Source of the DNA: an uncultured Alkaliphilus sp.
GTDB taxonomy: Bacteria > Bacillota > Clostridia > Peptostreptococcales > Natronincolaceae
Length of the DNA stretch: 64,000 nt
Direction of reading: 5' to 3'
Assembly (NCBI GenBank): GCA_938074565.1
Contig: CALJEQ010000005.1
Span: 62,001-126,000 of the forward strand
The position numbers and the translations under genes are program-made. Below the pieces are notes generated by a model, which saw nothing but the letters and a program-made list of their open reading frames with translations, was not told the origin of the DNA and ran no database searches. Below are positions 58,154 through 64,000 of this stretch, in pieces; position 1 is the first letter of the stretch; each line of letters starts with the position of its first letter.

Positions 58154-59299
58154 ATGAAAAAAGTAATACCTGCTGGGTGGGACCCAGGAAGGCTAAACAA
58201 CAAGTTGTACCTTGAAAACGACAAAGTGCTAAGTATGAATGCTATATGCTCTGGGTATCAAAGAAGAGTTTTAGAGCAGGAAGAAGGTCCATTAGTAAAT
58301 TTTCTTGATGTGGAATTATACCAAGAAGAAGACTTTATGGGAAGATACTTTGTAGGAGCTATGGCGTATAAGTTTAACCGAGGGGATCTTAGATGGTCAA
58401 CATCGGGTCTTCCTAAATTTCATAGCATTGATTCTGGTAATGATGAAATAGTTAAGCTGATGACTTACTTGGCGTTATCGCAGGTAAGTATAGGGAATGA
58501 AAAGAAGGAAATTTTTTGTTTAGGAACAGGTGTGCCTACAGAAGAATATTTTGAACAACCAGAGTTACTTGCAGACTTTGAAGAAGCGTTGAAGTATGAG
58601 TATAAGGTAGTATTTAAACACCCTAAATTCTGCAATTCTATTGTTAAGATTAGAATAAAATCTGTATATTTTAAGCCTGAAGGTACGTCAGCAATTATTT
58701 CTATGTGTTATTCTGATGATTTTAAGAAAAAACCATTTATTGATAGTTATTTAGAAAAAGGACCTATTATTGGAATGAACATTGGCTCATCCACAACTGA
58801 TGTATCAATTATGAACTCTAAAATGGAGTTTGAACCACAAGGATTTTTTGGATTGCCTATAGGCAGTAGTAATCCACTAAACGAAGTGAGAAATTTATTG
58901 TATAAAAGCTATAATTATGATGTTCCAAAAGTAAAGCTAGATCATTTAATTAGAACCTACAACCTTGTCAAATACAAGGGACATACAATAGATTTAAAAC
59001 AATTATCTAATAAACCATATAAAAACTTAGTTTCACTATTAAAATCACAGTTTTATGATAAGGTTGAGCAAGCAGGCATATTACTTGGTGAGTCGGGGGC
59101 ACTCTTTATATCTGGGGGGACATGTCTCAGACTACAAGACGAACTGCATTCTTTTATTCCTGGTGTACAGACAGTTATCTCCGCTGATCCTCTATTTGAG
59201 GATGCAAGGGGGTATTTTATAGAAGCTAAGTACCACTTAGATAATGAAGAAAGCATACAGAGTGATATATTTAAGGATAACGATATTGAGGGTGTGTAG
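58154..59299 (+). CDS. ParM-like actin-family segregation ATPase
   Basis: A 381-residue protein with AAGGAGGA upstream. The phosphate-1 loop GWDPGRLNNKLYLEND, phosphate-2 IIGMNIGSSTTDVSIMNS, and adenosine motif LFISGGTCLRL plus SADPLFEDARGYF fit the ParM/StbA/Alp actin-like family. Such filaments push plasmid copies apart. The next gene, 2 nt away, would be the DNA-binding adaptor, and the repeats after it the centromere. Its presence in an integrated element implies a circular, replicating phase. Confidence 0.85.
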   Translation: MKKVIPAGWDPGRLNNKLYLENDKVLSMNAICSGYQRRVLEQEEGPLVNFLDVELYQEEDFMGRYFVGAMAYKFNRGDLRWSTSGLPKFHSIDSGNDEIVKLMTYLALSQVSIGNEKKEIFCLGTGVPTEEYFEQPELLADFEEALKYEYKVVFKHPKFCNSIVKIRIKSVYFKPEGTSAIISMCYSDDFKKKPFIDSYLEKGPIIGMNIGSSTTDVSIMNSKMEFEPQGFFGLPIGSSNPLNEVRNLLYKSYNYDVPKVKLDHLIRTYNLVKYKGHTIDLKQLSNKPYKNLVSLLKSQFYDKVEQAGILLGESGALFISGGTCLRLQDELHSFIPGVQTVISADPLFEDARGYFIEAKYHLDNEESIQSDIFKDNDIEGV

Positions 59300-59301
59300 G
59301 C

Positions 59302-59643
59302 ATGGCAAGAACAAAACGTAAAATATTTAATGCTGGCGATACTACCAGTTACAAGTTTCCAGTTATAAAAAGTTCCCATGGGGATGATTTTTATAGCTGG
59401 TTAAATAACTATTCAAAGTTTGGATATAAGAGCTTTAATAATCTAATTACAGAATCATTAAAACTGAAATTTACAGTGGATAATTTGAAGGTTAGTCAAG
59501 GTTTTGAACAAAATTCAAGTCTACAGTTAGAATGCGTCTATACAAGCAATGATATTTTTGAAATAGATGAAATAGATGAAATTGAAGCAGTTGAAGAAAC
59601 TTGCTCAACATTAAGTAGGACATTTAATTCTATAAAAAGGTAG
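59302..59643 (+). CDS. ParR-like adaptor protein (putative)
   Basis: A 113-residue protein. The basic start MARTKRKIFNAGDTTSYKF could bind DNA; the acidic end (IDEIDEIEAVEETCST) could bind the filament, as in ParR. No sequence match recognised; identification rests on size, charge pattern and position directly after the ParM-like gene and before the repeats. Confidence 0.55.
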   Translation: MARTKRKIFNAGDTTSYKFPVIKSSHGDDFYSWLNNYSKFGYKSFNNLITESLKLKFTVDNLKVSQGFEQNSSLQLECVYTSNDIFEIDEIDEIEAVEETCSTLSRTFNSIKR

Positions 59644-59861
59644 TATTACCAAAGCTGGTATTATCAATATTTAGAACTGAAAAATTATATAAAAGGTATT
59701 ACCTATTTTGAACTTATATAAAAAAGTAATACCTTTTAGGTGTTTTTTTAAAAATAAAACTTCAAAGTACAATAAAAAGTAATTAATTACACCAAAGGAA
59801 TTTAAATAAACATAGGTGATTAATAACAGTAAAGGTAATACCCTATTAAAAAGGTATTACC
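59642..59861. repeat. GGTATTACC/GGTAATACC repeats: candidate centromere or origin
   Basis: Six 9-bp elements: AGTATTACC 59642, GGTATTATC 59657, GGTATTACC 59695, AGTAATACC 59725, GGTAATACC 59834, GGTATTACC 59853. The last two form a perfect 12-bp inverted repeat (AAAGGTAATACC/GGTATTACCTTT); 59691-59703 and 59725-59737 form another with one mismatch. They lie between the ParR-like and Rep-like genes, fitting a parC or iteron origin. Confidence 0.75.
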
Positions 59862-59886
59862 TTTTTACAAAGGTGGTGAATAGGCT

Positions 59887-61062
59887 ATGGAAAATTTTAG
59901 CGATATATTAAAGGTACAAGGTGTAAAATCAAAGGGATACGGTATAATAGGTAAATTAGTCATGTTGGATAGACGATTAACAATTGAAGCCAAAGCCATA
60001 TATGCCTATTTCTGTAGTTACGCAGGGGCAGGTTCTACTGCCTTTCCCAGTGTGTCAAAAATAATTGAAGATTTAGAGATAAGCGAAAACCGATTTTACA
60101 AGCATTTTAAACTACTTAAAAACTATGGGTATATATTAGTTGAACAGGTTAAAAAGGGAAGTGGAAAGTTTAGCCACAATCTTTATACACTAACGGAATG
60201 TCCAGAAGAAAAAGTGGAGGAAAAAGTAAGTCCACTTGAAAATGATATTGATAATGATAATGAAGAACTTGCACCGTCCCTTCAAAATGACGATACGGTA
60301 AAAAAAATACCGTCCCTTCAAAATAGAGGTACGGGTAAAATACCGTACCTTAAAAATGAAGGGACGGGACAAAAAGCGTTCCCGTCCCTTAGTTTTCCAT
60401 GCACGGAAAACGTGGGTACTAATATTAACAGGTCTTCTTTAAAATTAACAGATATATATAATAATCTTTCTTTCTATCTATCTAATACAGATAAATTAAG
60501 TAAAGAAGAAAGAGATAAACTTAAAAAGCTACTTAATGAGAAGGATGGAAAGACTGATGGAGAGAATCACAACAAAATAATACAAAAATATGAGTTTGAA
60601 ACCATTTTAGAAAAAGCAGAAGTTCATCAGAGTCAAGATTCTGTAGCAGCAGAACAAGCTTTACGTCTTTTATACTTCAACGATGCACCCCTTAAAATAA
60701 ATAATTTATGTGTATCTCCTGAACAGGTTCGAGAAGATTTAAAAAACAAAATTAATATTAATAGCATCAAAACTGGTTTTAATGACTTTCTAACTCAATC
60801 AAATAATCAGCAAATAAAAAACCCTATAGCTTACTTATCAAAATGTATATACAATGCCATGTGGCACGCCCAACTGAAAACGCAGCTAAAAACTAAAATC
60901 AATGAGCCTGTTACTGCTGATGTAAGTACCGTAGAAAAAAATAACACTGCCCCTCACAGAACAAAATTTCATCTGCCACAGAGCAGATTTACGCAGTACA
61001 CAAATGAAGATCTTGAGACCATGTTGTTAAATAATCAAAAGAAAAAACGTCAAGAGAGTTAA
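59887..61062 (+). CDS. Replication-initiator-like protein with helix-turn-helix domain
   Basis: A 391-residue protein. YGIIGKLVMLDRRLTIEAKAIYAYFCSYAGAGSTAFPSVSKIIEDLEISENRFYKHFKLLKNYGYILVEQ is a winged helix-turn-helix of the HTH_36 type, seen in plasmid and ICE initiators. Residues 125-170 are low-complexity with repeated PSLQN and GTG units encoded by GC-rich iterons. The C-terminal 140 residues (FNDFLTQSNNQQIKNPIAYLSKCIYNAMWHA) resemble DnaD-like replisome organiser ends. It probably starts replication at the iterons nearby or inside the gene. Confidence 0.75.
   Translation: MENFSDILKVQGVKSKGYGIIGKLVMLDRRLTIEAKAIYAYFCSYAGAGSTAFPSVSKIIEDLEISENRFYKHFKLLKNYGYILVEQVKKGSGKFSHNLYTLTECPEEKVEEKVSPLENDIDNDNEELAPSLQNDDTVKKIPSLQNRGTGKIPYLKNEGTGQKAFPSLSFPCTENVGTNINRSSLKLTDIYNNLSFYLSNTDKLSKEERDKLKKLLNEKDGKTDGENHNKIIQKYEFETILEKAEVHQSQDSVAAEQALRLLYFNDAPLKINNLCVSPEQVREDLKNKININSIKTGFNDFLTQSNNQQIKNPIAYLSKCIYNAMWHAQLKTQLKTKINEPVTADVSTVEKNNTAPHRTKFHLPQSRFTQYTNEDLETMLLNNQKKKRQES
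60273..60390. repeat. GC-rich iterons inside the replication gene (candidate origin)
   Basis: ACCGTCCCTTCAAAAT at 60273 and 60309, ACCGTACCTTAAAAAT at 60342, and inverted repeats AGGTACGG/CCGTACCT (60327/60343) and AAGGGACGGGA/TCCCGTCCCTT (60359/60380). GC-rich and structured in a gene otherwise about 30% GC. Known precedent: RepA_N plasmids have their origin within the rep gene. Confidence 0.65.
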
Positions 61063-61161
61063 TTAAAATTCTGTTTTTATAACTAGTAACATTCACATTT
61101 TACACTATGTCAAAAATATCGATATTCAATTCATTGAATTTAGATGCCTTTGACCGATACT

Positions 61162-61207
61162 GTTACTAGACCGAGAATAGAAACTCGTAGAGTTTCTTAG
61201 TAGTAAC
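61162..61207. repeat. Nested inverted repeat
   Basis: GTTACTA...TAGTAAC encloses AGAAACTC-GTA-GAGTTTCT. No T run. Part of a structured 368-base spacer (61063-61430) with no ORF, which also holds ATATCGATAT and TTCAAT-TC-ATTGAA palindromes. Candidate oriT, single-strand origin or structured RNA. Confidence 0.6.
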
Positions 61208-61346
61208 TGTAATGAAGGTGTCTATACAGGTTATAGGTGTATGTAGGTTGTGTTTTTCGTCCTAATCTATAAAACAGGTAACAAGTAATAAGGAGATACA
61301 TTGTAAGTTTCGGAGGTAGGTTTGGTTTTCTCGTCGTCATATTTTC

Positions 61347-61386
61347 CACGATTTTTAGAACGCAAATTGCAGTTCTAAAATTCGTG
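61347..61386. repeat. Long inverted repeat, candidate origin/oriT hairpin
   Basis: CACGATTTTTAGAAC, 10-nt loop GCAAATTGCA, GTTCTAAAATTCGTG: 15-bp arms with a single mismatch and no T run. It sits just before the 61431 gene and the integrase. Confidence 0.65.
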
Positions 61387-61430
61387 ACAGATTCACATTA
61401 GGGAGGGGGCGAAAAAATTAGGAAGGAGTT

Positions 61431-61787
61431 GTGGTTGTGGTGCTTAATGAAATTATAAATATATTTGTAAAAACAGTAGAAGAATTAATAGATTACAATT
61501 TGCCAAACAATGGTAAATTATACATTGAAACCAAGAATGGTGAATATGTGAACTTTAGACCGAAGGATTTTAAAAACAAAATAATTTCAGTTACTAAAGA
61601 AAAAGATATAAATAAATATCTTAATTATTTTAAAGGATTAGGTTTAATTGTAACTACAGGTAAACACAGCTACAGTAATATTCAAAGAGTTAAGAGCAAA
61701 ACGAGAAGGGTTACCACTGTAGAAAAGAATAAATTTCTTTTGCTTAAAAAATTGTTAGAGTCAGAAAAGGAGAAAACAATGGGGTAA
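61431..61787 (+). CDS. Hypothetical protein upstream of integrase
   Basis: About 118 residues; GGAAGGAG is upstream and several GTG codons compete as start (61431, 61437, 61440). Alpha/beta start (KLYIETKNGEYVNFRPKDF), then a very basic tail (RVKSKTRRVTTVEKNK). Its last codons ATGGGGTAA overlap the region where the integrase frame should begin. Function unknown. Confidence 0.55.
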   Translation: MVVVLNEIINIFVKTVEELIDYNLPNNGKLYIETKNGEYVNFRPKDFKNKIISVTKEKDINKYLNYFKGLGLIVTTGKHSYSNIQRVKSKTRRVTTVEKNKFLLLKKLLESEKEKTMG

Positions 61788-61810
61788 CGATAGATGTAGA
61801 TAAATTCAAA

Positions 61811-62587
61811 GTGTACTTAGATGAGTTAATAGCAAAAAAAGAAATCACCCCCGATACAGCCAGAACCTATAAATCCTGCATTAAGCAACTAAAAAACAGT
61901 TGTTCTAGTTTAAGTGCTGAATCATTTAAAGAATATATGTTAAAGAATGTGAAGGATAAGGGTGGGTTATTAAAGTTTGTATCTGCACTTAGAAAGTATG
62001 AGATTGGTATACTAAAGCAAGAAAAGGGAATTTTGTTTGGTGAACCAGAAGTAGAGCTATTTAAGGCATTTAAAGAAGCACCAACAAACAATAAAAAACT
62101 AATATTAAAAAATTCTAATGACAGGATAGAGAGAAAAATTAATGGATTAAGAAATAAAAAACTAAAAATAGCTTTAAGGTTACAATTAAGGTCAGGATTA
62201 AGGGTTGCTGAAATAGCAGAAATAAGAAAAAACGACCTGTTATTTGATGATGAAAAAATAAAAATAGAAGTAAGGGATGGGAAGGGCAGAAAAAGTAGGG
62301 AAGTGGAAGTTCTAAACGATGCATATCTTTTAGAAAACTTAGTTGAACAAGTTGAAACTCTTAAATCCAACGATAAAGTATTCTACAGTAGAGATTATCT
62401 AAGACATAAAGCAGCAGCAATAGGGATTGAAACACACGATCTAAGAAGAATTAATGCAAAAAATAGATTAGAAGAAGAAATAGATATGGGTAAATCTACT
62501 GAAGAAGCTAAAGATTTAGTTCGTAAACAACTGGGGCACGAAACCATACGAATGACTAACCTATATCTTAGATACAAATATAAATAA
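61811..62587 (+). CDS. Tyrosine recombinase/integrase
   Basis: About 258 residues. N-terminal SAM-like domain (YLDELIAKKEITPDTARTYKSCIKQL) then the catalytic domain with the first Arg in RSGLRVAEIAEI, Lys in DGKGRKSREVEV, His-x-x-Arg in THDLRRI, His in LGHETIRMTNLYL and the Tyr in NLYLRYKYK. All five catalytic residues are visible. No ribosome binding site precedes the GTG at 61811 and the reading frame is open to a stop at 61747, so the true start may be a rare codon or a frameshift from the preceding gene. It could integrate a nested element or resolve plasmid dimers. Confidence 0.85.
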   Translation: MYLDELIAKKEITPDTARTYKSCIKQLKNSCSSLSAESFKEYMLKNVKDKGGLLKFVSALRKYEIGILKQEKGILFGEPEVELFKAFKEAPTNNKKLILKNSNDRIERKINGLRNKKLKIALRLQLRSGLRVAEIAEIRKNDLLFDDEKIKIEVRDGKGRKSREVEVLNDAYLLENLVEQVETLKSNDKVFYSRDYLRHKAAAIGIETHDLRRINAKNRLEEEIDMGKSTEEAKDLVRKQLGHETIRMTNLYLRYKYK

Positions 62588-62608
62588 TACAATAAAGGAG
62601 AGGATAAC

Positions 62609-64000
62609 TTGGCAAAGGAAGATGAAATAGTTGGGCAATATATATACAACTTCTTAAAGGGGTTATTTAACTTTTTTAAAACCGTCTACTATGGAATTAA
62701 GAGACTGCCAGAAAAGAAAAATAACTTTTATACGTTAGCAGTAATTACAGCCATTGCATTAGGGCTTTTTTTATTGCGACAAAAAGTATGGCAGTTAATT
62801 CCTACTGAAAATAAAAAAATGAATGTTTTAAAATATGCCATTTATGCCACCCCAATAACCCCTTTACTGTACCTATATGGACTAGGTGAAGCACATCTTA
62901 AATTTAGAGGTGAGTTTGATGAAAAGTTTGACGAAATAGGTTTATTTACTAAGGGTAAGAAGAAAGATTTTAATGGTAATATGGTTGAAAAAAAAATTTA
63001 TCCTAAATATTTAGGAGAAGAAAAGGAGGGAAATATTACAACGTATTCCTTCTACAGCAACATACCTTTGGAAGACTGGAGAATTAAAATCAGAAATATA
63101 GAAAATATGCTAGATTGCAATATTTTAAAAATTGAAAATGCTATTTCCACAAAAAAGGTAGTTAAAATACAAACAGTACCAGCGTCTAAAATTATTCCAT
63201 TGTATTTAGATTGGAAGGATTTATACATTTCAGATAAAGACTTTGAAATAATAGTTGGGGAAAATATGTTAGAACAAATTAGATTTAACTTAAATAGTAC
63301 CCCCCACGCCCTAATAGCAGGTGAAACAGGAAGTGGTAAGTCTGTTATTTTAAGATTAATTTTAAGGCAAGCAGTATTAAAATCTAGTAAAATAATCATG
63401 ATTGACTTCAAAGGGGGCGTAGAGTTCGGTATTAAATACGAACGCTATGGAGAAGTCATCACTGAAAGACAAAGAGCATTGGAACGTCTAAAGGAACTTA
63501 CTGTAGAAAATGATGCCAGGTTAAAACTTTTTAGAAAGTTAGATGTTAAAAATCTAGGTGAATACAATAAGTTAGCTGAAAAAACCACAAACTTTAAAAA
63601 GCTTTGTAGAATACTTGTGTTTTGTGATGAAGTTGCAGAAATGATGGATAAGTCTGGTTCTTCAAAAGATGATAAAAAAGTTCTTGAGCAAATAGAAAAA
63701 GAAATATCTACACTTGCCCGTCTAGCACGGGCAACGGGGATCAACTTAATTTTAGGTATGCAAAGACCTGATGCTAAGGTTTTACCAGGTCAAATTAAAA
63801 ACAACATACCTGTAAGAATATCTGGAAGGTTTGCAGATAAACCTGCATCGGAAATAGTTTTAGGAAATTCTAAAGCAACAGAACTTCCAGAAACAAAAGG
63901 TCGATTTCTTTTTAAAGTTGGGGCCGATACCTTAGAGTTTCAAGCCTATAACTTCGATGATAATAAAATGCTTACAGATATTGAAGTGTCAAATGGGGGC
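62609..64000 (+). CDS. FtsK/SpoIIIE-type DNA translocase, TcpA-like (3' partial)
   Basis: At least 464 residues, open to the end of the window, so absent from the track. TTG start with AAAGGAGAGG upstream. Two membrane helices (FYTLAVITAIALGLFLL; VLKYAIYATPITPLLYLYGL) precede the motor. Walker A is ALIAGETGSGKSVILR, Walker B ILVFCDEVAEM, and ARLARATGINLILGMQRPDAKVLPGQIKNNIPVRISGRF is the FtsK sensor part. The small length before the motor and lack of a long linker fit the conjugative TcpA/Tn916 Orf21 type rather than cell-division FtsK. It would pump element DNA through the conjugation machine. Confidence 0.88.
   Translation, partial: MAKEDEIVGQYIYNFLKGLFNFFKTVYYGIKRLPEKKNNFYTLAVITAIALGLFLLRQKVWQLIPTENKKMNVLKYAIYATPITPLLYLYGLGEAHLKFRGEFDEKFDEIGLFTKGKKKDFNGNMVEKKIYPKYLGEEKEGNITTYSFYSNIPLEDWRIKIRNIENMLDCNILKIENAISTKKVVKIQTVPASKIIPLYLDWKDLYISDKDFEIIVGENMLEQIRFNLNSTPHALIAGETGSGKSVILRLILRQAVLKSSKIIMIDFKGGVEFGIKYERYGEVITERQRALERLKELTVENDARLKLFRKLDVKNLGEYNKLAEKTTNFKKLCRILVFCDEVAEMMDKSGSSKDDKKVLEQIEKEISTLARLARATGINLILGMQRPDAKVLPGQIKNNIPVRISGRFADKPASEIVLGNSKATELPETKGRFLFKVGADTLEFQAYNFDDNKMLTDIEVSNGG

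Larger units (their letters stand above)
43000..64000. mobile_element. Skin-like integrative element inserted in sigK (left 21 kb; right end not in window)
   Basis: The element begins within sigK, has a convergent large serine recombinase at its left end and carries plasmid- and phage-like genes up to the end of the window. It differs from the flanking DNA in gene density, with many ORFs of 30-110 codons, all on the plus strand between 51.8 and 64 kb. A tyrosine integrase and FtsK-like translocase near the right end of the window suggest an integrative and possibly mobilisable element, or two elements nested. The orientation (sigK 5' half, then convergent recombinase) is that of the skin element. 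Confidence 0.8.

Noticed and set aside
60273-60390. CRISPR-like spaced repeats
   Set aside because: Spacers are part of an open reading frame and repeats vary; iterons explain it better.
63052-63744. Two minus-strand ORFs at the right end
   Set aside because: They lie opposite the FtsK-like gene, whose Walker motifs show the true strand.
1-64000. tRNA or rRNA genes
   Set aside because: No cloverleaf-like segment with GTTCGAATC-type arm or rRNA-like sequence was noticed; a tRNA scan would settle it.

Overview
The window looks like the chromosome of an anaerobic, spore-forming, low-GC Firmicute of the class Clostridia, probably near Alkaliphilus or Natronincola. The clues are very AT-rich DNA, strong AGGAGG-type ribosome binding sites, frequent GTG and TTG starts, an ornithine racemase with a MutL/GlmL-like reactivase, RNase J, a T-box-controlled alaS, an iron-only-hydrogenase-like sensor, and a sigK gene with a hydrophobic pro-sequence. 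The taxonomic guess is inference. No rRNA, tRNA or CRISPR array was seen.

Bases 1-42600 are host backbone. They start with the end of an ornithine-degradation cluster (MutL-like ATPase, orr). Next come two copies of a probable spore-surface module at 3.2-5.8 kb and 8.8-11.9 kb. Each pairs a beta-propeller plus coiled-coil protein on the minus strand with one or two cysteine-containing 'CIxVDKVY' proteins on the plus strand. Threonine aldolase, rarA and a DUF3343 protein lie between the copies. All three 'VDKVY' genes have upstream sequences fitting the mother-cell sigma-K consensus (AC, 16-17 nt, CATANNNTA). A CAP-domain secreted protein, a glycosyltransferase group (TuaH-like, GT4, rfbD, GT2, GT-D) and the iscR-iscS-iscU iron-sulfur operon follow. 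Then comes the conserved alaS-ireB-ruvX-DUF1292 block, extended by sfsA, a Fur-family regulator, RNase J, a two-gene LysO-type exporter, ylbF, trmR, a U32 (TrhP) protein and a class B PBP. The block ends with a hydrogenase-like/chemoreceptor fusion.

At about 43000 the sigK gene breaks off right after the codons for 'RCIEN'. A large serine recombinase lies convergent to it, and the rest of the window (about 43 to beyond 64 kb) is foreign. This is the layout of a skin element, the intervening DNA that a mother-cell recombinase removes so that sigK can be expressed. The 3' half of sigK must lie beyond the right edge and was not seen. The cargo differs from a classical defective prophage. It includes a membrane protein next to an unrecognised protein (possible defence pair), a TPR receptor with its own exported peptide (RRNPP quorum sensing), a second orphan peptide gene sharing an NPxP motif, and tandem Spo0A-box-like sites. 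There is also a divergent repressor/Cro-type switch with three ACAAC-N5-GTTGT operators, a long run of small unknown genes, a deleted DNA methyltransferase, a ParM/ParR-like segregation pair with GGTATTACC repeats, a replication-initiator-like gene with GC-rich iterons inside it, a tyrosine integrase and an FtsK/TcpA-like translocase. The element therefore looks like an integrative, plasmid-like or conjugative element living in sigK. It may use host sporulation signals and peptide sensing to decide when to leave.
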